64,000 nt of DNA from PoT sp049331405 (GTDB lineage: Bacteria; Planctomycetota; Planctomycetia; Isosphaerales; Isosphaeraceae). Below are positions 26,209-34,949 of the stretch, piece after piece. Below the pieces are notes generated by a model that did not search any database, was not told the DNA's origin, and was given only the letters and a program-made list of their open reading frames with translations. A program made the translations under genes and the position numbers. The stretch covers positions 9,114,001 through 9,178,000 of the forward strand of contig NZ_CP186274.1 of assembly GCF_049331405.1 (NCBI RefSeq), given 5' to 3'. The number at the start of each line of letters is the position of its first letter. The stretch's first letter is position 1.

Positions 26209-28173
26209 ATGGCGCATCCATCTCCGTGGCGTGCAATCTGGCTCCGCACGATCGCCGCCACGCTCGCGCTCGCGTCGGCGACCCTGATCATGCCGGCCGT
26301 GGCCGCCGACGCCGACGAGAAGAAGGGGCCGGAGGATCCGAAGGCCCAGGCCAATACCCCCGACGCTTCCAAACCCGGCGATCCGACCTCCGCCAAGCCC
26401 GACGACGAGGAAAAGGCCAAGAAGAAGGCCGAACGCCAGGCGAAAGCCAAGGCCAAGGCCAAAGCCCTCGCGAACAAGGCGAAGGCCATCGCCAACAAGG
26501 CGAAGAAGGCTGAGGATGAGAAGCCCAAGGGCAAGCTCCCCGAGCGCCCGAGCAAGGTCGTCGCCAAGCCGACCCTGAATCACGAAGAGCTCGACTCCTT
26601 GCTCGACAAGGCGCTCGCCTCCGAGAAGGTCACGCCGGCAACCCTGACGAATGACGTCGAGTTCGTGCGCCGGATCTACCTCGACATGGTCGGCAAGCTG
26701 CCGACCCCCGAGCAGGCCCGCGCCTTCGTGCAGACGACGGAAAAGGACAAGCGCGGCAAGCTGATCGAGCACCTCCTCATCAGCGAGGACTTCTCCAAGA
26801 ACTGGGCCCGCTACTGGCGCGACGTGATCCGCTTCCACGCGACCACGCAGAACGCGAACCGGATCCACTACGACAAGCTCGAGGAGTGGCTCACCTCCGA
26901 GTTCTCCAGGAACGCACCCTGGGATGACGTGGCCCGGGGGATCATCACGGCGACCGGGCGCGACGACGAGCAGGGGGCGGTGAACTTCGCCCTCGCCCAC
27001 GAGGCGAAGCCGGTCGAGATCGCCGGCGAGGTCTCGCGGATCTTCCTCGGCGTGCAGATCCAGTGCGCCCAGTGCCACGACCACCCGACCGACTCCTGGA
27101 AGCAGCAGCAGTTCCACGAGTTCGCCGCCTACTTCGCCGGGATCCGCCAGCGCCGGGTCGAGAAGCCGGGGATGGGGCAACGCGCCGTCTTCGAGGTCAT
27201 CACCCCGGGCAAGCCACGCTACACGATGCCCGACAAGAACGACCCGCAGAAGCAGATCTTCGTCGCCCCCAAGTTCTTCCTCGACCCCAAGGCCGAGGTC
27301 CTCGCCGAAGGCTTCCCCGCGACCGACCGGCTCGCGACCGTCGCCTCTTATGTGACCGGGCAGGACAATCCCTGGTTCGCCAAGGCGTTCGTCAACCGGA
27401 TCTGGTATGCGTTGATGGGCGAGGGGTTCTACAACCCGGTCGACGACATCGGCCCCGAGCGGACGGCCAGGACCCCCGAGGTGCTCGACGCCCTCGCCTC
27501 CGAGTTCCAGAAGGGGGGCTACGACGTCCACTGGCTCTTCCGCGTGATCCTCAACAGCCGGGCCTATCAGCGCGAGGTGCGGTCGACCTACACGGCCTCG
27601 GGCCGGACGTCGTTCGCCTCGGTCTGCCCGAGCCGACTCCGGGCCGACCAGATCCTCGACTCGCTCGCCCAGGTCCTCAACCTCCCCATCGGCAACAACG
27701 CGAACGCCAACGCCGACGCGAATGACAAGGCGATGGCGAAGGGCAAGGGGGGCAAGGACGCGGACGCCGCGCTCGCCAAGGAGTTGAAGGGGGCCGTCGC
27801 CAAGACGAAGGGGGCCCAGCGCAACGGCGGGGCGAGGGGGGTCTTCATCAGCCTCTTCGGCGTCGACCCGTCCACGCCCAACGACGACGTCCTCGGCACG
27901 ATCCCGCAGGCCCTCTTCCTGATGAACAGCCCGCTGATCAACAACGCGATCCGGGCCAACAACAAGACGGTCCTCGGCCAGATCCTCGCCGCGAACCCGG
28001 ATAACCGCGACGCGCTCAACGCCCTTTATATCCGCACGCTCTCACGCGAGCCGACCGCCAAGGAAGTCCAGGTCTGCGGGCGATACCTCGACAAGGTCGG
28101 TGACCGTCAGGAGGCCTTCGAGGACATCCTCTGGAGCCTGATCAACTCGACCGAGTTCATCACCAGGCGCTGA
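26209..28173 (+). CDS. DUF1549/DUF1553 domain protein with Lys/Ala-rich linker
   Basis: 654 residues. A signal peptide (residues about 12-32) leads to an unusual 70-residue Lys/Ala/Glu segment (repeated KAKAKA and NKAK), probably a charged helix. Then DUF1549 (EFVRRIYLDMVGKLPTPEQA, YWRDVIRFH) with a cytochrome-c-like CAQCHDHP motif, and DUF1553 (FAKAFVNRIWYALMGEGF ... LNSRAYQREV) to the end. Such proteins are a planctomycete hallmark, usually encoded next to DUF1501; their function is unproven. The DUF1501 gene starts about 50 bases later. Confidence 0.92.
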   Translation: MAHPSPWRAIWLRTIAATLALASATLIMPAVAADADEKKGPEDPKAQANTPDASKPGDPTSAKPDDEEKAKKKAERQAKAKAKAKALANKAKAIANKAKKAEDEKPKGKLPERPSKVVAKPTLNHEELDSLLDKALASEKVTPATLTNDVEFVRRIYLDMVGKLPTPEQARAFVQTTEKDKRGKLIEHLLISEDFSKNWARYWRDVIRFHATTQNANRIHYDKLEEWLTSEFSRNAPWDDVARGIITATGRDDEQGAVNFALAHEAKPVEIAGEVSRIFLGVQIQCAQCHDHPTDSWKQQQFHEFAAYFAGIRQRRVEKPGMGQRAVFEVITPGKPRYTMPDKNDPQKQIFVAPKFFLDPKAEVLAEGFPATDRLATVASYVTGQDNPWFAKAFVNRIWYALMGEGFYNPVDDIGPERTARTPEVLDALASEFQKGGYDVHWLFRVILNSRAYQREVRSTYTASGRTSFASVCPSRLRADQILDSLAQVLNLPIGNNANANADANDKAMAKGKGGKDADAALAKELKGAVAKTKGAQRNGGARGVFISLFGVDPSTPNDDVLGTIPQALFLMNSPLINNAIRANNKTVLGQILAANPDNRDALNALYIRTLSREPTAKEVQVCGRYLDKVGDRQEAFEDILWSLINSTEFITRR

Positions 28174-28222
28174 GCGTATCCACCCTAACAGACATTCTCA
28201 TGAACATGAGGCTTTGATCATC

Positions 28223-29512
28223 ATGTTGGAAAAGACGATCGTCAAGGTCGCGATGAGCGGCCGGGGTGTGCTCGGCCGACGCGGGTTCCTCCGGGGGATC
28301 GGCCTCGGCGCCGCGGGGCTCGCCGGGCTCAGCTTCACGGACATGATGGCCCTGCAGGCCGAGGAGCTGCGCAAGCGGCAGATGGCCTGCATCATGCTCT
28401 GGATGGCCGGCGGCCCGAGCCAGATGGAGACCTTCGACCCCAAGCCCGACCACGCCAACGGCGGCGGCACCAAGACCATCGAGACGGCCGTCCCCGGCAT
28501 CAGGATCGCCGCGGGGTGGGAGAAGACCGCAGCGGCCATGAAGGACATCGCCCTCATCCGCTCGATGTCGAACAAGGAAGGCAACCACGAGCGGGCGACC
28601 TATCAGCTCCACACCGGGTACACCCCCACCGGCACGGTGAAGCACCCGAGCTTCGGCTGCAACCTCGCCAACGAGCTGGGCGACCCCAAGTTCGACCTGC
28701 CCCACATCGTCAGCATCGGCGGCAACTCCGTCGGCGCGGGGCTGCTGGGCGTCGGGCTCGAGCCGTTCGTCGTCCAGGATCCGACCAAGTCCCCGGCCAA
28801 CGTCAAGCCGCCCGTCGCGACCTCGCGGTTCTCCAGGCGGCTCGGCCTGATGCAGGCCCTCGAGCATGGGGCCTTCGAGCGGACCGGCGGCGCCGATCGG
28901 GTCAAGGACCACACGGCCCTCTACAAGCAGACGGCCGGCATGGTCCTCTCGCCTCGGATGAAGGCGTTCGACCTCGAAGGGGAAGACCCGACGCTCCGCG
29001 CCGCCTACGGCTCGAGCCCCTTCGGGCAGGGGTGCCTGCTGGCCCGACGCCTCGTCGAGACGGGCGTCACCTTCGTCGAAGTCCGCTCGGGGGGTTGGGA
29101 TACCCACCAGGAGGTCCACGAGCGCGTCGGCAAGAACGCCTCGCAGGTGGATCCAGGGTTCGCCACGCTCATCAGCGACCTGAAACAGCGTGGGATGCTC
29201 GACAAGACTCTCGTCATCTGGATGGGCGAGTTCGGCCGGACCCCGAAGGTCAACCCGAACGCGGGGCGCGACCACTTCCCCAGGGTCTTCAACGTCGCAC
29301 TGGCCGGCGGCGGGATCAAGGGGGGGCAGGTCATCGGCGAGTCGAGCGTCGACGGGACTGAGGTCAAGGAGCATCCGATTGCCGTCAATGATCTCCTGAC
29401 CAGCTTCTGCCACTCGCTGCATATCAACCCGGCCAAGGAGAACATGAGCCCCCTCGGCCGGCCCATCAAGATCGTCGACGGGGGCAAGCTCGTGAAGGAG
29501 CTCTTCGCCTGA
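28223..29512 (+). CDS. DUF1501 protein with Tat signal peptide
   Basis: 429 residues. N-terminal twin arginine at residues 19-20 (GRRGFLRG followed by IGLGAAGLAGLSF) predicts Tat export. The DUF1501 domain, distantly alkaline phosphatase/sulfatase-like, shows IMLWMAGGPSQMETFDPKP, ALIRSMSNKEGNHERATYQL, and GWDTHQEVHE with VIWMGEFGRTPKVN near the C-terminus. It forms the standard planctomycete pair with the preceding DUF1549/DUF1553 gene and is probably in one operon. ATG 28223 is taken over the TTG at 28214. Confidence 0.92.
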   Translation: MLEKTIVKVAMSGRGVLGRRGFLRGIGLGAAGLAGLSFTDMMALQAEELRKRQMACIMLWMAGGPSQMETFDPKPDHANGGGTKTIETAVPGIRIAAGWEKTAAAMKDIALIRSMSNKEGNHERATYQLHTGYTPTGTVKHPSFGCNLANELGDPKFDLPHIVSIGGNSVGAGLLGVGLEPFVVQDPTKSPANVKPPVATSRFSRRLGLMQALEHGAFERTGGADRVKDHTALYKQTAGMVLSPRMKAFDLEGEDPTLRAAYGSSPFGQGCLLARRLVETGVTFVEVRSGGWDTHQEVHERVGKNASQVDPGFATLISDLKQRGMLDKTLVIWMGEFGRTPKVNPNAGRDHFPRVFNVALAGGGIKGGQVIGESSVDGTEVKEHPIAVNDLLTSFCHSLHINPAKENMSPLGRPIKIVDGGKLVKELFA

Positions 29513-30210
29513 CACCGGCCGAAATGACTTTGGCCTTGACCCTCGGGCCACTCCCGAAACTGGCCCGAGAGTTGCAATGGTTCGTCTGCTGTCTCCTCCG
29601 AACCGGGGAGGCGGGAGGCGAACCTTTGTCTTTTCCCCGTGTCTCGTTATTTATGCTTATTAGCCAATCTATGCATTACCTCCGAAGTCACCAAATCACC
29701 CATTTTGACACAAGGTGATTGACGGCTTGCCATAATGGAGACGGCGCCTGGGATTGGAAAAAGCAGGGATCGGTTTGGCCATTCTTACAATGGGGCGTGC
29801 AGCTTGTACAAGCTGCACGACGATCACGACCGCTGCGCCCGTCACAACGAGGGCCAACGACTTGCGCCGTGTTAAGTTTGATTTCTTCGTAAATTTCATG
29901 TCCGGTTAGACTTAACTTTGCGATGCGGGGCGGGGGCGAAGCGGCCTCGGCGAATCCTCGCGTCGTAACACGCCTGCGGCACGTCGATTGCTCACATTAG
30001 AGGACGCTCCCGCTAAACAACCTCCCCACCCCTCTCCAGAGATTCCCAGGAAGGGAGTCGCCGGCGAGTCTCAAGGATTCTTTCCTCCGGATCGGGTCGT
30101 CCCGACCACCGCAATCGGAGGATGAGGCGGAAGCTCGAACCGAAGGCGTGGTTGCGGTGGTGCTTGCCCTCGAAATGGGCGACGATGACGTCTCGAACAG
30201 GAGGTTCGCG
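29513..30210. other. 698-base spacer with an AT-richer core
   Basis: No supported gene. Bases about 29640-29930 are clearly lower in GC than the flanks and contain a 24-base perfect palindrome (separate entry). A TTGACA at 29704 has only a CATAAT 20 bases further, too wide for a good promoter. A 67-codon minus-strand frame here has a signal-peptide-like start but no ribosome-binding site. Confidence 0.5.
29796..29819. repeat. 24-bp perfect palindrome
   Basis: The half-site CGTGCAGCTTGT is followed directly by its exact reverse complement, with no spacer. It sits alone in the AT-richer part of the spacer. It could be a dimeric operator or a hairpin; no T tract follows on either strand, so terminator function is less likely. 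Confidence 0.75.
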
Positions 30211-31308
30211 ATGGGTGCCGTGAAGACCTTCAGCCTATGCTTCCTCAGCTTTGCACTACTCGGTCAGGTTGCCCAAGCGGATCCCGTCCCCTGGACTTGG
30301 TGGTTGACGGCCAACTCCGACTACGCCTCGTCCTACAACAACGCCCTGAACTCGCAGAACTCGTTCACGGCCATGTCGGCGTTCAGCGCCCCGATCACGG
30401 CGGCCACCGGGCCGGCCCCGATCTCGACGCCGGCACCCGCCCCCACCCAGACGGCCACCCCGGTGATGCTCGTGAGGGCCGTCAACCCGGTCGACGCCGC
30501 TCCCGCCTCCGCCCCGGCCCCCGTGAGCTACTCCGCCCCCTCGGCCGAGACGCTCCAGGCCGCTCCCGCCGCCACCTTCTCCGCCACGTCGACGGCCCCC
30601 AAGGCTGACGCCTTCCTGAACCTCGGGCCGGGCCCTTATGCCAACGACAGCCTGATCACGACGGGCAACACGCAGCCCTGGTACAACAGCCCCCAGATCA
30701 CTTCGATCTTCGGCGGCACACCCACGAGCCAGCAACAGGCCGACTTCGCCAAAGGAGTGCTCCAGGATGTCCAGCAGACGTTCAACCTGAGCGGCGTCCC
30801 GGTCAACCTGACCACGGACCCGAGCGTCCCCGCCGCCCACACGTTGAGCCTGGTCTCGAACACGGCGGCCAAGCTCGACCCCACCGCGATCGGCATGACC
30901 GAGATCGGCGGCAGCGGGTTCAGCTTCATCAACAACATCGCCCCGTCCGCCTCGAACCTGTCGCAGCTCCAGTGGATCGTCGCCCACAACATCTCGCACG
31001 AGCTGATGTTGGCCTTCGGCGTCCCCGAGGACTACGACACCTCGGGCAACTACATCGACGCCAGGAACGCGAGCTGGTCGATGATGGTCAACCCGAACTC
31101 GACCTTCAGCCCCGATGCGGCCAAGGCCTTGCTCGCCAGGAACTTCCAGGGCAACACTGACAACAGCATCCAGGGTGCTCAGGTCCTCCAGGCCCAGACC
31201 ATCCCCGAACCGACCACCTATGCGTTCTGGACCCTGACCCTGGCCGGGATCGCTCTCATCCGCCGGAGGAAGTTCCGCCGGATGGCCGCCTCCCAGGTCG
31301 GTGCCTGA
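30211..31308 (+). CDS. PEP-CTERM protein with degenerate metzincin-like motif
   Basis: 365 residues. Signal peptide (FSLCFLSFALLGQVAQA), an Ala/Pro-rich region (about 55-135) and a domain with NLSQLQWIVAHNISHELML. HELMLAFGVPE beginning at His263 aligns with the zinc motif HExxHxxGxxH, keeping His1, Glu2 and Gly8 but replacing the other two His by Leu and Glu, so zinc proteolysis is doubtful. The C-terminus has IPEPTTYAFWTLTLAGIAL followed by RRRK, the PEP-CTERM sorting signal processed by exosortase, which also attaches proteins to the cell surface. AGGAGG precedes ATG 30211. Confidence 0.85.
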   Translation: MGAVKTFSLCFLSFALLGQVAQADPVPWTWWLTANSDYASSYNNALNSQNSFTAMSAFSAPITAATGPAPISTPAPAPTQTATPVMLVRAVNPVDAAPASAPAPVSYSAPSAETLQAAPAATFSATSTAPKADAFLNLGPGPYANDSLITTGNTQPWYNSPQITSIFGGTPTSQQQADFAKGVLQDVQQTFNLSGVPVNLTTDPSVPAAHTLSLVSNTAAKLDPTAIGMTEIGGSGFSFINNIAPSASNLSQLQWIVAHNISHELMLAFGVPEDYDTSGNYIDARNASWSMMVNPNSTFSPDAAKALLARNFQGNTDNSIQGAQVLQAQTIPEPTTYAFWTLTLAGIALIRRRKFRRMAASQVGA

Positions 31309-32335
31309 CGCCCCCGAAACGAACCAACGCGACGAGTTCAGTCGAGAGCCGTGCTGCCGAGGTGTTCGAGTCGTCCCTGACGACCGACCCCGGGCCGCAC
31401 GGCTCGCCTCGTTTCGAAGTCGGTAGGTTCCCAAGGGCGCATCCCTTGTAAGCAAGGGAATCGTTTTCCAGCGGATTGACAATCTTGCAAACGCGGGTCC
31501 GACTCGACTTGAGTCTTTTTTTGAATTTTTTCGAGATTTTGTCGGCGTCCCCGAATTGATTACGATTGGCAATACCCTCGCGAAAAAGGCCCCTCCCAGG
31601 CCCGTCGAGGCGGATCGGGCAGGGGATGGGCCGTCGGCACTCCGAGCCACCCTCCGGCCCTGGAACGGGCCCTTGCGTCCCGATGCGCTCATCACTGCGC
31701 AATCCTTGGATCCGACTCCCGACTCCCGACTCCCGGGACCGGACCACGGGCTCCCATCCGCGGGCTCGGCCAGGGGGCCAAGGCCAGGTGCAAATCGCGA
31801 CCTATCTCCAAATCCAAGTTTTTTCACTTTGCGATATCACTCGGATCAGGGGCTGACTTCGGACGTCGCTTTCCCGGTCTAATAGGATGGGGCCTCCTCC
31901 CGTCTCTCCCCGGGCCTTCCATCGAGGGTCGACATCGCGGGCTGCTCCTTAGGAATCAAGGCTCGACGGGAAACCGGACATCCCGACCGCGCGTCCGGCG
32001 AGCCGTCGTGGCCTCGGGATTGGATCCGCAGACGGAGGCGGGGGCGTGTCATCCTTTTTCTAGGAGATCCAGGGCCTGTAGGAATCGTGCGCGATCGGCG
32101 TCGAGGCCGCTTTGTTCCGTTCGCGCCGGTTTTTCGCAAGATGCCAGTCCTCGCGGACCGATGTTTGGGGACATCGGCCGAGGAGATGAGTCTCCTCGAC
32201 GCGGTAGCGTCGCCGCCCCGTCCGCGGGGCTGAGGCTGACGTCCGTATGCATCGTTCTCGGGCCTAAGCGGGCCCTTCAACGTCGGCCCGAGGTTCCCGA
32301 GGGAACTCGGTTCGCAATCGGGAAAGGAGTTCCCA
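31309..32335. other. 1027-base spacer
   Basis: No supported gene; frames on both strands are low-complexity Arg/Ser/Pro shadows. It holds a small hairpin at 31442-31459 (tcccttg-4-caaggga), a T-rich stretch at about 31510-31545, and three tandem copies of GACTCCC at 31714-31734. The next gene's ribosome-binding site ends the region. It may carry regulatory RNA or a decayed gene; nothing decides this. Confidence 0.5.
31714..31734 (+). repeat. Three tandem copies of GACTCCC
   Basis: Exact heptamer repeats lie in the middle of the long spacer, bounded by GGATCC and GGGACC. A short microsatellite-like array with no assigned role. Confidence 0.7.
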
Positions 32336-33280
32336 ATGCGTCGCCTCGCTCGAGTTGGCCTGGCCTTCTGCGGCCTCGCCCTGACGACCCCCGCCTCCGT
32401 TTGGGCGCAGTCGCCCGCGTCACCCAACTCCGTCGGCCTGACCTATTCCGCACCCGCTCCGAATCGGACGGCCGCGAAGTCGACGAAGCCCACGAAGCCC
32501 AAGAAGTCGACCAAGTCGAAGACGGCCAAGGCCCCGTCGCACCGCCACGAGCGCGACTGGCTCGGCCGCGAGATCGTCTGCCCGGCCTGCCAGTACAAGC
32601 AGGCGATGGCCGACGGCGCGTCCGTCCCGCCGCCGCCGGGCATGCCGACCGCCACCCAGATCTCGCAGGTCGAGAAGGGCAAGATGGTGGTCGAGGGGCA
32701 GGGGACGGCCAAGTTCCGCTCCAACAGCGGGGCCCTGTCCTCGGGCGCCGAGATCTATGTCTCGAACGGCAGCGGCCAGCCGGTGCTGCTCGACCGTCGC
32801 CAGGTCACCCCGGAGATGGCGAGCTTCCTGAACCAGCTCCCGACCCCGGCGAACGGCTCGCTGATGGTGAACGCGAGCGACCTCCCCGGCTACGTCGTCT
32901 CGAAGGGCGAAGCCCCGGGCGTCGCGGTCGCCGACATCACGGGCGAAGGCTCGGGCCCCGCGCCCGTCGGCGTCTCGGCCAACCGCGGCGGCCCGTTGCG
33001 GATGGCCGGCCGTCGCCAGGCCGCCCCGACCGACGGCTCGGTCACGCCGACCAGTATGCCCGCCGCCAGCAACCCGATCGACCCGGGCCCGTCGGGCAAC
33101 CCGAAGATCCTGATGCACCTGTTCGGCGTCTCGGCCTTCACCCGCGACATCCGCGAAGGCTTCCAGATGAACGAGCAGAAGAAGCGCGACAAGCACGCCG
33201 CGATCTCCTACGACGCCGCGGCCCAGAAGGTCACCGACCTTCCCGCCTCCGTCGTCTACGGCCAGGGCGGCGCCCGCTGA
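32336..33280 (+). CDS. Secreted hypothetical protein with CPAC motif
   Basis: 314 residues. Signal peptide MRRLARVGLAFCGLALTTPA ends near Ala-Gln. Then a basic Lys/Thr/Pro-rich linker (residues about 45-70), a single CPAC motif (REIVCPACQYKQAM) and a region with low-complexity Ser/Gly/Pro and two VxxGQGTAKF-like strands. No enzyme motif. The Shine-Dalgarno AAAGGAG before ATG 32336 is good, and codon use is normal. It precedes the Cys/Gly-rich gene by 459 bases. The function is unknown. Confidence 0.75.
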   Translation: MRRLARVGLAFCGLALTTPASVWAQSPASPNSVGLTYSAPAPNRTAAKSTKPTKPKKSTKSKTAKAPSHRHERDWLGREIVCPACQYKQAMADGASVPPPPGMPTATQISQVEKGKMVVEGQGTAKFRSNSGALSSGAEIYVSNGSGQPVLLDRRQVTPEMASFLNQLPTPANGSLMVNASDLPGYVVSKGEAPGVAVADITGEGSGPAPVGVSANRGGPLRMAGRRQAAPTDGSVTPTSMPAASNPIDPGPSGNPKILMHLFGVSAFTRDIREGFQMNEQKKRDKHAAISYDAAAQKVTDLPASVVYGQGGAR

Positions 33281-33739
33281 GCCCGCCAGGGCCCGGCGAC
33301 GCCGCAAAATCGCGACGATCGATCCGAGCCGACCCCGCTTCACTCGAAGCGGGGCCGGCTCGCCCTTGCGCCCGAGGATTTCTCCAGAAACGGGGGCCTC
33401 GGGCCGATTGTTTATGTCTAGGCCGCCCTGGACTCGAATCGAGCCCCCCCGGGATCGACGAGAGGGAATCCGGTGGCGCGAGTCGCCCCGACATCTCGCA
33501 ATATGTGGGCATGTTGCGCGTCGGGGGTTGGACTCGAACTCGGGCCTCGAGGCACCGCGAGCAGGCGAGGGCGGGGGATCGGCATCGACCTCCCCGACCC
33601 GCATCGGCCGATGGCCGTGCTCCGGGCGCCGAGAAAAAAAAGCCGGCGTACTCCGCGCGTAGGAAGGCGTGGGGGACTGCCGCTCGCTGATTCCGAACAC
33701 TCCAGGAGGGATACACCGAACGATGTAAAGGGAGTGACC
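33281..33739. other. 459-base spacer with a hairpin after the CPAC-protein gene
   Basis: A hairpin at 33326-33361 (16-base arms, one A-C mismatch, loop ACTC) follows the preceding stop and may end its transcript, although no T tract follows. Two short stretches of the form GGACTCGAA (near 33431 and 33532) recall tRNA T-arms, but no cloverleaf forms around them. Confidence 0.55.
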
Positions 33740-34705
33740 ATGCGTTTCGGAACGAAGCGAGGAATGGCGTTGGCGTTCACCCTGGCGTCGCTGATGGTTG
33801 CCGGCATGACCGGCTTCGCGCAGGCCGACGGTTTCCACTCGATCCCGCGAGAGGTCGAAGCGGTCGACCTCAACACCGGTGGGCCTTACTTCGCCCCGCC
33901 CGTCCCCTACGGCCACTATGCCAAGGACAATTCTCACCTTGGCCTGCTCTACTCGCCGCTCGGCCTGGTGAAGGGCAAGCTCGGCGGCCTCTTCCACCAC
34001 GGCTGCTCCGGCCCCGGCTGCGGCCTCGGCGGCCACGGCAAGGGTTGCGGCCTCGGCAAGGGCTGCGGCCTGGGTGGTTCCGGCCTCGGCTGCGGCGATG
34101 GCCACTGCGGTGCGAAGGATCCTTGCTTCACCTGCGGCGGCTCGGGCTGCGGGCTCTGCAAGGGCAAGAAGATCCTGCACGGCCTGAAGGACTCCTGCGG
34201 TAGCTGCGGCACCGTCGCCGGCCCCGTGCTCGCCACGGCCCAGTCGTCCCCGGTCGCCTCGCCCCAGGTCATCCCCTCGGGCCAGGGCGTCGTCATCTCC
34301 GACCCCTGCTCGGAACCCGGCTGCTTCCTCAAGAAGCGGCACTTCCACCGTCGCGGCCTCGGCTGCAACCGCTGTGCGGGGAACGGCTGCGGCAGCTGCC
34401 TCGACCCCTCGCTCTCCGCGGGTAAGCTCTGCGGTGGTTGCTTCGGCAAGGGTTGCGGCGCTTGCGGCGGATGCGGCATCCTCGGCGGCTGCGGCCTCCT
34501 CAACGGTGCGGCGGGCAAGGCCCACTCGATCCTCGGCCTGCCGCACGCCCTGATCGGCAAGCTGCTCCACAAGGGCGAGATCGAGTACTTCGTCGGTGCG
34601 GGCGGGCCGGTCCCCATCACCCCGGGATATGTCCCCTACGTCGTCACCACCCGCTCGCCCCGCGACTACTTCGCCTTCCCCCCTATGAGCGACTCGCAGC
34701 CCTGA
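33740..34705 (+). CDS. Secreted Cys/Gly-rich protein
   Basis: 321 residues. Signal peptide (residues 1-28, ending AQADG) and a mature region with many CG or GC pairs such as GCGLGKGCGLGG, CFTCGGSGCGLCKG, GCGSCLD and GCGACGGCGILGGC. The spacing recalls DnaJ-type CxxCxG repeats, metal-binding or disulphide-rich, but no domain fits. The ends are not Cys-rich (N: FHSIPREVEAVDLNTGG; C: PVPITPGYVPYVVTTRSP). A paralogous planctomycete family of this form exists as far as I recall. A Shine-Dalgarno-like GGGAG lies six bases before the ATG. A terminator follows. Confidence 0.8.
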   Translation: MRFGTKRGMALAFTLASLMVAGMTGFAQADGFHSIPREVEAVDLNTGGPYFAPPVPYGHYAKDNSHLGLLYSPLGLVKGKLGGLFHHGCSGPGCGLGGHGKGCGLGKGCGLGGSGLGCGDGHCGAKDPCFTCGGSGCGLCKGKKILHGLKDSCGSCGTVAGPVLATAQSSPVASPQVIPSGQGVVISDPCSEPGCFLKKRHFHRRGLGCNRCAGNGCGSCLDPSLSAGKLCGGCFGKGCGACGGCGILGGCGLLNGAAGKAHSILGLPHALIGKLLHKGEIEYFVGAGGPVPITPGYVPYVVTTRSPRDYFAFPPMSDSQP

Positions 34706-34735
34706 TCGGGCGATCGCACGCTAATGTTTCCAACC

Positions 34736-34766
34736 GAGGCCCGGCGGATAACGCCGGGCCTCTTTT
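34736..34766 (+). terminator. Rho-independent terminator after the Cys/Gly-rich gene
   Basis: Perfect 11-base arms (gaggcccggcg and complement) with a GATAA loop, followed by TTTT. Confidence 0.9.
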
Positions 34767-34949
34767 CGTTTCGAAAGGCCGTCCTCGACCGGCGAACCGG
34801 ACTTCGCGAAGGCCCCTTCTCGAACGCTGAGGGATCCTCTCTCCAGGACATGAGGGTGACGACGCCGGAGCGAGGACCGCTCGAGATCGCTGGGCGCGCA
34901 ACGGTTCTGTTCCCGAGGGCTCGGGGCAAAGACTCAGGCAGTGGGTTGA

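Noticed and set aside
29696..29899. 67-codon minus-strand frame with a signal-peptide-like N-terminus
   Set aside because: It has a basic and hydrophobic start but no ribosome-binding site, and the 24-base palindrome lies within its hydrophobic part. I could not support it as a gene.
33420..33560. tRNA-like GGACTCGAA stretches
   Set aside because: The fragments resemble a T-arm on the minus strand, but the T stem does not pair beyond the first position and no acceptor, D or anticodon arm can be built around them.
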